This document shows positions 17,557 through 26,184 of a stretch of 64,000 bases of DNA, in pieces. The DNA comes from Candidatus Melainabacteria bacterium (GTDB lineage: Bacteria; Cyanobacteriota; Vampirovibrionia; Obscuribacterales; Obscuribacteraceae), in the NCBI GenBank assembly GCA_003242885.1, contig QKMZ01000006.1, positions 682,001-746,000 on the forward strand, read 5' to 3'. Position 1 is the first letter of the stretch. The number at the start of each line of letters is the position of its first letter. Under the pieces are notes generated by a model that saw only the letters and a program-made list of their open reading frames with translations, did no database searches and had not been told where the DNA came from. Both the position numbers and the translations under genes were made by a program.

Positions 17557-19167
17557 GTGACGGCTATCGTTTCAAAGAAGGACGAACACAGGATGGGTAC
17601 GGATTTGAAGGAAGCAAAGAGTCAACCAAACCAAGACTCTACTAAAAGCGGTGCGCTCGAAGAGCAGATTGCCCGCATCAAGAAAGGTGGAGCACCCAAA
17701 TACCACCAAAAGCTGAAGGAGGACAAAAAGCTGTTCGCGCGCGAGCGCTTGGCCCTTCTGCTTGATCCAGGCTTTGAAATAGAAGATGCAAGATTTGCCA
17801 ACGGACGCGAAGCCGACTTGCCTGCAGATGGTGTTGTCACCGGTATCGGGCAAATCGAAGGCAAGACTGTTTGCTTTATGGCCAATGACTCGACCGTGAA
17901 GGCGGGCTCATGGGGATGGCGCACTGTTGAGAAAATCATCCGCATTCAGGAAACAGCCGCAAAACTCAGAGTTCCATTGATTTACCTCGTAGACTCGGCT
18001 GGTGCACGCATCACCGATCAAATCGAGATGTTTCCAGGACGTCGCGGCGCGGGAAAAATCTTCCACAACCAAGTTTCTATGAGCGGAATGATTCCGCAAA
18101 TTTGCTTGCTGTTTGGACCGTCTGCTGCAGGCGGCGCATACATCCCAGCCTTTTGCGACATCGTCGTCATGGTTGATGGCAATGCTTCAATGTATTTGGG
18201 CTCACCTCGAATGGCTGAAATGGTCATCGGCGAGAAGGTGACGCTCGAAGAAATGGGTGGCGCGCGCATGCACTGCTCCGTGAGCGGATGCGGAGATGTG
18301 CTGGCCAAGACTGAAGAAGAAGCAATTCAGATGTGCAAAGACTATTTGCGCTTCATGCCCGCGAATTGCAACGAAAAGGTTGCTCTTCTTCCTTCGCAAG
18401 AACCAATCGCTGGAAAGCGCTCGCTCGAAGAAATCATTCCTGAAAAAGAAAGCGTTCCTTTCGATGTTTACGAAGCAATCGATACTCTCATCGATGCAGG
18501 CACTTTCTTCGAAATCAAGAAATTGTTTGCTGCTGAGTTGGTCACTGGCTTCGCTAGAATTGGCGGTCGCGCAGTAGGTATTCTCGCCAACCAACCGAAG
18601 GTTAAGGGCGGTGTACTGTTCGTTGATTCATCGGACAAAGCGGCGCGTTTCATCTGGTTGTGCAACGCTTTCAATATTCCACTGCTTTTCCTGGCTGATG
18701 TTCCAGGCTTCATGATCGGAACCAAAGTCGAGCGCGCAGGCATGATTCGTTCTGGCGCAAAAATGATCTCTGCTGTTTCTTCCGCAGACGTGCCGAAGAT
18801 TTCAGTCATCCTGAGAAAGGCATATGGTGCGGGTCTCTACGCAATGTGCGGACCAGCATTCGAACCAGATGCTTGCCTGGCATTGCCGACAGCTTGGATC
18901 GCAGTAATGGGTCCGGAAGCCGCAGTAAATGCTGTTTACTTCAACAAGATTCAAGAACTCCCTGAGGCTGAAAGGCCTGCTTTCGTCGAGCAAAAACGCG
19001 CCGAGTACAGAGAAGACGTAGACATCTACAAGCTTGCTGCTGAAATGATTGTCGATGACATGGTCACACCTGCAAGTCTTCGTAGTGAGCTGATCAATCG
19101 TTTCAATGCGTACGCTTCGAAAGAATTGAATCTGCCGAAGAAGAAGCACAGCGTGTTGCCTGTTTAG
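17557..19167 (+). CDS. acyl-CoA carboxylase, carboxyltransferase beta subunit
   Basis: About 536 residues, the usual size for PccB/MccB-type subunits, with both crotonase-like halves. The first oxyanion site is GPSAAGGAYIPAF, the second RKAYGAGLYAMCGPAFEPD. It transfers CO2 from carboxybiotin to an acyl-CoA (propionyl-, acetyl- or methylcrotonyl-CoA). The second site, with MCG, is nearer to methylcrotonyl/acyl-CoA types than to classic PccB, so the substrate is left open. The GTG at 17557 has GGAG 8 bases upstream. The biotin-carrying alpha subunit is not in this window. A His-rich gene follows after 28 bp. Confidence 0.9.
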   Translation: MTAIVSKKDEHRMGTDLKEAKSQPNQDSTKSGALEEQIARIKKGGAPKYHQKLKEDKKLFARERLALLLDPGFEIEDARFANGREADLPADGVVTGIGQIEGKTVCFMANDSTVKAGSWGWRTVEKIIRIQETAAKLRVPLIYLVDSAGARITDQIEMFPGRRGAGKIFHNQVSMSGMIPQICLLFGPSAAGGAYIPAFCDIVVMVDGNASMYLGSPRMAEMVIGEKVTLEEMGGARMHCSVSGCGDVLAKTEEEAIQMCKDYLRFMPANCNEKVALLPSQEPIAGKRSLEEIIPEKESVPFDVYEAIDTLIDAGTFFEIKKLFAAELVTGFARIGGRAVGILANQPKVKGGVLFVDSSDKAARFIWLCNAFNIPLLFLADVPGFMIGTKVERAGMIRSGAKMISAVSSADVPKISVILRKAYGAGLYAMCGPAFEPDACLALPTAWIAVMGPEAAVNAVYFNKIQELPEAERPAFVEQKRAEYREDVDIYKLAAEMIVDDMVTPASLRSELINRFNAYASKELNLPKKKHSVLPV

Positions 19168-19195
19168 CCGTGACACCGATCAATTCGCATCGCTA

Positions 19196-20557
19196 ATGGT
19201 TACAGTTAATCCAGGATCTTCATTCCCAGAGCAAGAATACGCTCAGCTGGATCGCAATGCGGTCGAGCAACTTGTTCTGGGAATTGATTCTGAATCAATT
19301 AGAGAACAACTTGAGAGTGCAGAAGACATCGATGAATTGGCGTTGCTGCCAATTGCTGAGCTGATAATCAAACTTTTGGTCGAGAAGACCGAACTCGAAG
19401 CCGCACTGGTCACAAATAAGTTCTTGCAGGTCATCATAGATAGCAATTCGGTATTTTCCGGTACCATTTGGCAGAATGTGCTCTTTACAGTGATACCGTC
19501 TGCGGTAGTTTTGGAAAAGTTCGATTATCTCAACGAATTCATTGAGAACGAGTTAGCAGATCCCGTCGCGCGCAGCGGAATGTTGGCTGTAGCAGCGCAT
19601 GTATGTTTATCGAAGCATCATTACGAGCGTGCGAAAACATATTTGCAAAAAGCAAAGCAAGCTGTTGCTAGCGATCCTTTGGTGTCCACTTTTTCTATTG
19701 ACGAACTGATTGCGTACGCTGATGCGCAGTTAAGTGGTGACAATGAGCACACGCACGCTGGTCATTCTCAGGCACATTCACACGAAGTTCATTCGCACGC
19801 AGGAAATTTCAAAAATGTAGATGCCTGCGTAGTTGATCAAGCTTCGTTGTCGTCTGGTACGGAACAGGTCTTGCGCAAGTGGCAGTTAAAACTTGGCGCC
19901 AAAGAGCAGGACGCTCCCTGGACTAGCAAGGACGATCTTGCCTTTTTCTTCCAACGCTTCCGACCGGACGGCGAAGGAATTGCAGAGTTCTGCTCCGACA
20001 TGAATTGCGATGCCATTGCGCCTCGTCTGATAGAGATGTTTCGCGCAACCGCAAATAGCTACAAAAGCGGAAATTCGGTGGACCCATATTTTGTTGTTCG
20101 CGATGTACCAAGCTCCTCTGAAGAAGAACTTAAACCTCTTGCACTTGCGTACATAGAGAGCTTGAAACGAATAAGCCCACGTTGTGAAGATAACGAGGCT
20201 GATGATGATGAATTTGTGTCCATGGAATCTTATTTTGAGTTGTCCCCAATTATCGAAATTGCGCGGGGAGAAAAAGCTCCGCTCGAAAGCAGCGACATTG
20301 AGATATCTGTTTACTTGGCGCTCAATGATTACTTCGCAGCTTGCAAGATTAGCAAGGAAGCTTCAGTGCTTACTGAAGCTTTGTACACCATGGCCAACAA
20401 CTACAATCTTTCCCATTATGTGTTGTGGCCGATGCTTCAAGAGACGCTAGATAAAACCTTGGAAGATCCATACAGCAAGTATTTCGAATTGTGGCGCCGT
20501 GGCGTCAATCCATTTTTTGAAGACGATCACAAATGTGTTCTCTACACTGTGTCCTAA
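19196..20557 (+). CDS. uncharacterised protein with His-rich segment
   Basis: 453 residues, acidic and mostly helical, without signal or membrane segments. Residues about 183-202 form a His-rich tract (HTHAGHSQAHSHEVHSHAG) of the kind found in metal-binding loops of zinc or nickel proteins. The part before it has a TPR/HEAT-like helical texture (LSKHHYERAKTYLQKAKQA). No family is recognised. It starts 28 bp after the acyl-CoA carboxylase gene on the same strand, so co-transcription is likely, though a functional link is not evident. Metal binding is inference from composition. Confidence 0.7.
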   Translation: MVTVNPGSSFPEQEYAQLDRNAVEQLVLGIDSESIREQLESAEDIDELALLPIAELIIKLLVEKTELEAALVTNKFLQVIIDSNSVFSGTIWQNVLFTVIPSAVVLEKFDYLNEFIENELADPVARSGMLAVAAHVCLSKHHYERAKTYLQKAKQAVASDPLVSTFSIDELIAYADAQLSGDNEHTHAGHSQAHSHEVHSHAGNFKNVDACVVDQASLSSGTEQVLRKWQLKLGAKEQDAPWTSKDDLAFFFQRFRPDGEGIAEFCSDMNCDAIAPRLIEMFRATANSYKSGNSVDPYFVVRDVPSSSEEELKPLALAYIESLKRISPRCEDNEADDDEFVSMESYFELSPIIEIARGEKAPLESSDIEISVYLALNDYFAACKISKEASVLTEALYTMANNYNLSHYVLWPMLQETLDKTLEDPYSKYFELWRRGVNPFFEDDHKCVLYTVS

Positions 20558-20576
20558 GACAAAACTCTCTTCAGCG

Positions 20577-20879
20577 TTAGTTAGCGTTTTGATCGGCTGG
20601 TCGTTCGGTCGGAGTCTTCTTTGGTCCTTCTAGAACTTGACTGTCTTTGACTCTTGCTTTTTCTGCCTTAACTGCCGGAGTTTCAGGTTTTTCTTCCACC
20701 TTTTTGCCGGCAGGCTGATCGCCGTGGCACTCTATTTTTGACTGATCTTGCAGTGCTTTTGCGTGGTCTTTATTCTTGTCCTCATCGCCACACCCACAAG
20801 AAGATTTTGAGTCGGTTTGTTTGCCAATATCTTCATTCTTTTGGGTCGCTTTGTTTTCTAGCTCTTTCTTCTCATCCAT
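20577..20879 (-). CDS. small hydrophilic Lys/Glu-rich protein with CGC motif
   Basis: 100 residues, extremely hydrophilic and probably disordered, with a central SSCGCGDEDKNKDH and a further Cys in KIECHGDQ. The three clustered Cys and His could bind a metal, but this is compositional. No signal peptide and no recognised family. It converges with the His-rich gene, leaving 19 bp between stops. Confidence 0.5.
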   Translation of the reverse strand: MDEKKELENKATQKNEDIGKQTDSKSSCGCGDEDKNKDHAKALQDQSKIECHGDQPAGKKVEEKPETPAVKAEKARVKDSQVLEGPKKTPTERPADQNAN

Positions 20880-21335
20880 TTGTTCGCCTCATCTATTCGT
20901 TGAAACCTTAGATCCGACCGATTGGAAATGCTGGATTCTTACCCCCTAAAAGTCGTCTCTAATTTGAAGGCAGCTTGTTGACCCAAAGGTTCCAAACTAT
21001 TGCCGACTGGACTTCTACGGAGCCCCGAATGTCCCAACTGGTGGGATTATGAGGAATTGGTGAATTTGTAACGAAGTTGTCAAGAAAAATGGTAATTTGG
21101 GCTCATAGAGAACAAATCGGATCGAGACGACGAAAGTGAAATTCACAATCCGCAGTTACAGCAGACAAAAAAAGACAAGAGCGAAAGCTTTGAGCTTAAA
21201 TCTGTAATCCAGTCTCAATTCCTTTTGGGTTCTATGCACTCATGCCCTAATTACAATTGCTCCGGCGCAACGAATGTGCCGGACGGCGGATGTCGTCGAG
21301 AGTCGATGGCATGGCGCAAATTTGGAGATTCTAAA

Positions 21336-22259
21336 ATGGATAATACTGCGCATAAAGCGATAGGCACGATGGTAGGTGGCTTAGTTGTCACCGGGGTAGT
21401 ACTTGCAATTCCATTATTCACTGGATTCTGGGTGTCTGTCGATGCTGGTCACGTCGGTGTTTTGAAAACTATGGGTGCCGTTAACTCGCAAGAGTTGCCT
21501 CCTGGTTTTCACTTCAAGACTCCAATGTTGGACGATGTTGTTCAGCTCGACACGCGATTGAAGTCGTTTGAAGTAAGAGCAGCAGCTGCATCGAAAGACC
21601 TGCAGACAATTGAAACAACAATTTCTGTTCAACACAGTATTTCTCCGACAATGGCAGCGGAATGCTATCAAACTGTTGGTGATCTCGACAAAATTGACTT
21701 GACTGTAGTAGCGCCCGCGGTGCAGGAGAGCTTGAAAGCGATTACCGCTAAATACACTGCTGAAGAGCTAGTTACAAAACGCGAACAAGTGAAGCAACTA
21801 GTGACCGACGCAATTAGAGCCTACATCGGCCATACGCTTTCTGAAAAGAAATTGGATGGCGCTGTCAGTGTAGCCAACGTTGCGATCACGGACTTCGACT
21901 TCTCAAAAGAGTTCAACCTGTCAATTGAAGCTAAAGTAAAAGCTGAACAACAAGCTTTGCAAGCGAAGAATGAAAAGGAAAGACGCATCACTGAAGCGGA
22001 AGCAGCAGCTAGAGAAAAGGAATTGGCAGCTGACGCTGCAGCCTATCAGATCAAAAAGGAAAGTATTGAACGAGCCGCAGCAATCCAACGTGAAGCTAAC
22101 GCCCTTTCACAAAACCCCAATCTTGTAGGGCTGCGAGCTGTTGAAAAATGGGACGGCGAATTGCCGACATTCTCCGGCGGTGGACCTATGCCCTTCATCA
22201 GCTTGCCTACGCCTGAAAGACGTCACGTCGCAGACAGTAAGACCAAAGAAGTTCACTAA
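21336..22259 (+). CDS. SPFH/prohibitin-family membrane protein
   Basis: 307 residues: one N-terminal membrane segment (about 11-35), an SPFH/Band 7 domain (about 36-200, with VDAGHVGVLKTMGAV, LPPGFHFKTPMLDDVVQLDTR and the VKQLVTDAIRAYI helix), then an Ala/Glu/Lys-rich coiled coil (205-270). Prohibitin-like proteins form ring scaffolds in the membrane and often control membrane proteases. The ATG at 21336 has GGAG 8 bases upstream; earlier ATGs at 21225 and 21306 would add non-homologous sequence. The 455 bp before it hold no other credible gene. A strong terminator follows. Confidence 0.88.
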   Translation: MDNTAHKAIGTMVGGLVVTGVVLAIPLFTGFWVSVDAGHVGVLKTMGAVNSQELPPGFHFKTPMLDDVVQLDTRLKSFEVRAAAASKDLQTIETTISVQHSISPTMAAECYQTVGDLDKIDLTVVAPAVQESLKAITAKYTAEELVTKREQVKQLVTDAIRAYIGHTLSEKKLDGAVSVANVAITDFDFSKEFNLSIEAKVKAEQQALQAKNEKERRITEAEAAAREKELAADAAAYQIKKESIERAAAIQREANALSQNPNLVGLRAVEKWDGELPTFSGGGPMPFISLPTPERRHVADSKTKEVH

Positions 22260-22298
22260 CAGTTTCAACGAAACGCAAAGCCATACCTGAGAGGGCAA

Positions 22299-22334
22299 AC
22301 GGAGCAGTCGAAAGGCTGCTCCGTCTTCTTTGTC
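22299..22334 (+). terminator. intrinsic terminator of the SPFH gene
   Basis: A perfect 9-bp stem (ACGGAGCAG / CTGCTCCGT) with an 8-base loop is followed by a pyrimidine/T-rich run (CTTCTTTGTC), 40 bp past the stop. Confidence 0.8.
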
Positions 22335-22400
22335 GGGTTGCTACGAATCTGTAATCTGTGAAACAATATTCAGTCTTGTTCGCAAGCAGGATGCATGCCA

Positions 22401-23759
22401 ATGTCTGAGTTCTTCTTTCGGAATCTCAAAAAGACTTATCCTATGGTTGCCTCTGCCAACGGTGTGAGAATCACGGATACGGACGGGCGCAATTACCTCG
22501 ATGCGTGCAGCGGTGCAGTCGTTGCAAATTTGGGGCATGGTGTTCCAGAGATAAGCGAAGCAATCAATGGGCAACTGCGAAAGGTGGCTTTTGCTCACAC
22601 GACACAGTTTGTTTCTGAAGCAGGCTTGAGCCTTGCGAAGAAAGTTGTAGACATGACGCCACCGGGTTTTCGAAAAGGCGCTCGTGCCTATTTTATGTCC
22701 GGCGGTTCTGAAGCGGTTGAAACCGCCATCAAAATGGCTCGCAGCTATTTTGTGCATAGAGGAGAAAACCAGAGAAGCATCTGTTTTTCTCGCTGGCAAA
22801 GTTATCACGGCAGCACATTTGGTGCACTTTCAGCCACAGGTCATCCAGCTCGCCGGAAACCATATGTTTCACTGCTTCGCACTCCGGCTCATGTCTCTGC
22901 TGATTATCGTTATCGATGCAAATGTGGTTTTGGTCCTGGATCTTGTTCGAGTGATGAATGTTCAATATCAATTGCAAATGAACTTGAGGCGGCGATTATC
23001 TCTGCCGGTCCTGAAAACGTGATGGCATTTATTGCGGAGCCAATCGTAGGTGCGACTCTAGGTGCCGCTGTTCCTGGTCGTGCTTATTTCCCTCGTATTC
23101 GAGAGATTTGCGATAAGTATGGTGTTCTTTTCATAGCTGATGAAGTGATGACTGGTCTTGGTAGAACTGGCACCACATTTGGTATGAATCACTTTGGTGT
23201 AGAACCTGACATCATTGCTTTAGGGAAAGGTATGGCAGCAGGATATCAGCCACTAGCTGCGGTGCTTGCTTCTGGTAAAGTCGTGAAAGCTTTTGAAGAT
23301 AGCAATGGCATTTTTGAGCACGGATTTACATACAGTGCACATCCTGTTTCGTGCGCGGCAGGTCTAGCGGCAATTGAATATGTTCGAAAGCACAACTTGA
23401 TTGAAAGGGTTGCGGAAAAGGAATTCGCGTTTTTCAAGCGCGCAGAGAAACTTCTCGAAACCGGAATAATTGGCGACATCAGAGGAAAAGGCTTCATGAT
23501 GGGTCTTGAGTTTGTGAAAAATCTCGAAACGAAAGAACCATTCCCAGTCGATATTCGTATCTCGCAACTTGTTGCACAAGAGGCAATGAAGCACGGATTG
23601 CTAGTTTATCCGGGCTCTGGTTTCCTAGACGGAGAGCTTGGTGACCATATAATGGTGGCACCACCGTTTACAACATCAGATGAAGAACTCGACGAGATGT
23701 TTGAACTTCTAGGAGAAACACTGAATAAGGTTGCGCAACACGTCGACGGTGTTACGTAA
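22401..23759 (+). CDS. class III PLP-dependent aminotransferase
   Basis: 452 residues with the hallmarks of the class III (omega) aminotransferases: SGGSEAVETAIKMAR for phosphate binding, LFIADEVMTGLGRTG with the PLP-contacting Asp, and the Schiff-base Lys in IIALGKGMAAGY. Members move amino groups between an amine (ornithine, beta-alanine, putrescine, 4-aminobutyrate or others) and a keto acid. A Cys-rich insert (YRCKCGFGPGSCSSDEC, about 170-186) is unusual and could bind metal. The ATG at 22401 was chosen because AGGA ends 9 bases upstream; another ATG lies at 22395. Substrate is not readable. Confidence 0.88.
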   Translation: MSEFFFRNLKKTYPMVASANGVRITDTDGRNYLDACSGAVVANLGHGVPEISEAINGQLRKVAFAHTTQFVSEAGLSLAKKVVDMTPPGFRKGARAYFMSGGSEAVETAIKMARSYFVHRGENQRSICFSRWQSYHGSTFGALSATGHPARRKPYVSLLRTPAHVSADYRYRCKCGFGPGSCSSDECSISIANELEAAIISAGPENVMAFIAEPIVGATLGAAVPGRAYFPRIREICDKYGVLFIADEVMTGLGRTGTTFGMNHFGVEPDIIALGKGMAAGYQPLAAVLASGKVVKAFEDSNGIFEHGFTYSAHPVSCAAGLAAIEYVRKHNLIERVAEKEFAFFKRAEKLLETGIIGDIRGKGFMMGLEFVKNLETKEPFPVDIRISQLVAQEAMKHGLLVYPGSGFLDGELGDHIMVAPPFTTSDEELDEMFELLGETLNKVAQHVDGVT

Positions 23760-23802
23760 GGCTAATGCGTTCTAATTGAGTTCTGTTTCTTAGCGAGAAC
23801 CG

Positions 23803-23864
23803 GACGACGCATGGCGTCGCCCCTACGCATCTGCGTATTAGTAGCGCCCCTATGTATTCGCGTT
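23803..23864. repeat. GC-rich palindrome and imperfect 26-bp tandem pair between convergent genes
   Basis: CGACGC-ATG-GCGTCG forms a short hairpin, followed by CCCCTACGCAT. A second, diverged copy (GCGCCCCTATGTATTCGCGT) follows about 27 bp later. This resembles the short GC-rich palindromic interspersed repeats common in intergenic spaces of cyanobacteria-related and other genomes. It may also act as a weak bidirectional terminator between the aminotransferase and TPR genes. Confidence 0.4.
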
Positions 23865-25778
23865 TTATCCGCGCTTGTTCTTCGTCTCTTTCTCGGCGAG
23901 TTTTGCGGCTTTGTCGCGAAGCTTGGCAATATTTTGGCGCATCTTCTCTGCTTCCTTTATCGGTTGATTAGGATTGAGAGACATGTAGTTGTGATATTGC
24001 TCAGCGGACTCCATCAACATCGTTGAATTAGCTTTTTGCATTTTCTCTAGAGATCTAGCCAACCCGAGTCGTGCATCTGCAAGCGTCGGATTGGTGCTGA
24101 CCGCATGGCGGTATCTGTCGATTGCACCGTCGAGTTGATTTTTCTTGAAGAGTTCGTCGGCGACTATGACGTCGTCTTTCGATACTTTTCTCAAACGAGC
24201 GACTTCGTCCAATCCGCGTTGCGCGCGTTCCGGCGCTCCAGATAAAGTGATGGCTTTCTTGTAGGCTGCCTCGGCATTATCGAGATCTTTATTCAGCATT
24301 GCAACGTCAGCTACTGCGAACGCTTGCTTTGGATCATTTACGCTGTTTACAACAGTCTTCATCATATCGGTTGCTTTTTGAAACTCTCCCTGCGCCATCA
24401 GAGCTTCAGCATAGGCAAGCTTCTCGCCATTGTTTTGCGGGTCGCCCATTTTGCTCAGATCAGGTTTTGCACCAGCTAGCGACATCAGTTTTGCCTGAGC
24501 TAGACGCAGTTCGAAATCATCTGGGCTGAGTTTGATGGCTTCATCAAGACTCTTCAAAGCAGCCTCATAGTCGTTGGATGCAAGAAGTGCTCCAACTGCC
24601 GCTTTCTGTGCCTTGATGTAGAGACCCTGGCTCAAACCTTTTACGGCTTGTGGATTATTTGGGCTCATTTGGAGAATGGTTCTAAAACCTTTGATCGCAT
24701 CATCTGCCTTCTCGAGTTTCAAGCAAATTTCTGCAATGCGCTGACGCAGATCAATATCGTAAGGAATTTGCGATAAGCCAGAACGTAAGTCTGCGAGTGC
24801 TAATTCGAGATCACTTCTGCTTTCGCGAATGTCTGCGATTTTGAGATAGGGTTGCGCATTCTCTGGCTTGATCAAAATTGAGAGTTGATACTCTTTGATG
24901 GCTGCAACCTGATTGCCTTGTTGTGCATACGCATCACCAAGAGCCATGCGAACCGGCCAGCTGTTGGGAAACTGATAGAGAGAGGTATTCAATTCTTTGA
25001 TCGCATCGTCGACTTGTCCTTGTTTCAGATAAACAGAACCAAGTCCGTAGTGCGCAGTCGAATTGCTGGAGCTGATGTTGATGGCGCGCTTGAAGTTTTC
25101 TGCCGCTTCAGCAAGGCTGCCTTGATCGAGTTTAATTGTTCCGAGGGTCGACAACGCTTGCGAGTGTTGTGGGTCAAGACTGACTGCCGTGCGCAATTCT
25201 TGCGCTGCGTCTTCAATGCGCCCTTGCTCTTTATATACTTGCCCGAGTGTGAAGTGTGCTTCTCCTGATGCGGGTGCCAAAGCGGTTGCACGTCTTGCGT
25301 AGTCTTCAGCCTGACGCAAATAAGAATCGCGGTTGTCTCTTATTGTGCCCGATGAAGATTGAAGGCGGTTCAAAATGACGTTGGCTTTTCCAGCGAACGC
25401 CAGTGCATTATTAGGATCAGACTTCAAAACACGGTCGAGCATGTCGTCCGCGCCGTCCAATTTGAATTGTTTTGCAAGAGCTGTGCCCAAACCAACTGTT
25501 GCGGCAAGATCAGCAGGATTGTTGACCAGCAATTCGCGGAACATCTCCTCAGCCTCTGCATAACGTCCTTGGGACATTAGTTGCTCGGCGGGAATGATGT
25601 CCGACTTGATCTTGCCGGTGAGGATTTGGTTTTGGTTGAGAGGCGGAGTGGTTGATGTGGCAGGTTGGGTTATCCCAGGTAATTGAGCGCCAGCGGTATG
25701 AGGGTAGAAAACGATCAGCCCGGATACTGCCAGAAGTCCGAAAAGGCTCAAACTTCCTGCTTTTCTGATGGCGGTCAT
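23865..25778 (-). CDS. exported TPR-repeat protein (about 14 TPR units)
   Basis: 637 residues: a signal peptide (about 1-32, ending TAGAQ), a Thr/Pro-rich stretch, then TPR units covering nearly the whole chain. The D-P-x-N-x-x-A and A-x-x-x-L-G-x-x-x-x-x-Q-G-x-x-x-x-A pattern repeats every 34 residues, with one less regular stretch near 390-450. A Lys-rich C-terminus ends the protein. TPR superhelices organise protein complexes, often of envelope assembly or secretion. The ATG at 25778 has AGGAGG 6 bases upstream; an ATG at 25817 lacks a site. Transcribed away from the arg cluster. Confidence 0.85.
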   Translation of the reverse strand: MTAIRKAGSLSLFGLLAVSGLIVFYPHTAGAQLPGITQPATSTTPPLNQNQILTGKIKSDIIPAEQLMSQGRYAEAEEMFRELLVNNPADLAATVGLGTALAKQFKLDGADDMLDRVLKSDPNNALAFAGKANVILNRLQSSSGTIRDNRDSYLRQAEDYARRATALAPASGEAHFTLGQVYKEQGRIEDAAQELRTAVSLDPQHSQALSTLGTIKLDQGSLAEAAENFKRAINISSSNSTAHYGLGSVYLKQGQVDDAIKELNTSLYQFPNSWPVRMALGDAYAQQGNQVAAIKEYQLSILIKPENAQPYLKIADIRESRSDLELALADLRSGLSQIPYDIDLRQRIAEICLKLEKADDAIKGFRTILQMSPNNPQAVKGLSQGLYIKAQKAAVGALLASNDYEAALKSLDEAIKLSPDDFELRLAQAKLMSLAGAKPDLSKMGDPQNNGEKLAYAEALMAQGEFQKATDMMKTVVNSVNDPKQAFAVADVAMLNKDLDNAEAAYKKAITLSGAPERAQRGLDEVARLRKVSKDDVIVADELFKKNQLDGAIDRYRHAVSTNPTLADARLGLARSLEKMQKANSTMLMESAEQYHNYMSLNPNQPIKEAEKMRQNIAKLRDKAAKLAEKETKNKRG

Positions 25779-25967
25779 GCAATTCCTCCTTGCAAAGTCA
25801 CCAAATTCCTTGTTCAAAACGCTTCTTCAAGCGACAGGCTCGGCGTTTGCACGCAGAGCACAAGGCGAAGGTAACAGACCTTCGCTCGTGAAGTATTAGA
25901 AGAAGGGGTTTTGCTTAGGATTCGAGGATAAGTCGATACAAGATTCTTAATGAAACCTTGTGTCCTG

Positions 25968-26002
25968 TTGACAAATCCCGAAATCTTGCCTCACACTACA
26001 AA
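25968..26002 (+). promoter_or_regulatory. candidate -35 region for the argC leader
   Basis: A perfect TTGACA lies at 25968-25973, 59 bases before the first leader peptide. A matching -10 is not clear: TACAAA at 25997 is 23 bases away, too far for a standard spacer, and hexamers at 17-18 bases are poor. The position is plausible but the call is weak. The rest of 25818-26031 shows nothing else. Confidence 0.3.
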
Positions 26003-26031
26003 GGTTGACTCATCAGGTGCTCAAGAGACAG

Positions 26032-26088
26032 ATGCAGCTTAGACAAGCCCAACAAGTTATATCCCGACGCCGCCCAGGTCTCTTTTAA
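26032..26088 (+). CDS. arginine-rich leader peptide upstream of argC (18 aa)
   Basis: The frame reads MQLRQAQQVISRRRPGLF, then TAA. Three consecutive arginine codons (CGA CGC CGC, 26065-26073) plus one earlier AGA make it a plausible arginine sensor: a ribosome short of Arg-tRNA would stall here. Downstream RNA can fold in two ways. CGCCG (26068-26072) pairs with CGGCG (26093-26097). Alternatively GGCCCGG (26089-26095) pairs with CCGGGTCC (26141-26148) with one bulge, which would break the terminator at 26139. No recognisable strong ribosome site (AAGAG only). Confidence 0.7.
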   Translation: MQLRQAQQVISRRRPGLF

Positions 26089-26138
26089 GGCCCGGCGCAG
26101 ATATGGCTTAGCTGATTTAGCACCATTTTCGAGTTTAG

Positions 26139-26170
26139 CCCCGGGTCCAAGGACCAGGGGTTTTTGTTTT
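26139..26170 (+). terminator. intrinsic terminator / attenuator in front of argC
   Basis: CCCC G GGTC, a short CAAG loop, GACC A GGGG, then TTTTTGTTTT. It ends about 15 bases before the argC start, so it can only stop transcription before the gene. Its left arm is the strand that the upstream GGCCCGG can capture. Confidence 0.8.
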
Positions 26171-26184
26171 AGGGCTTGTTTAAG

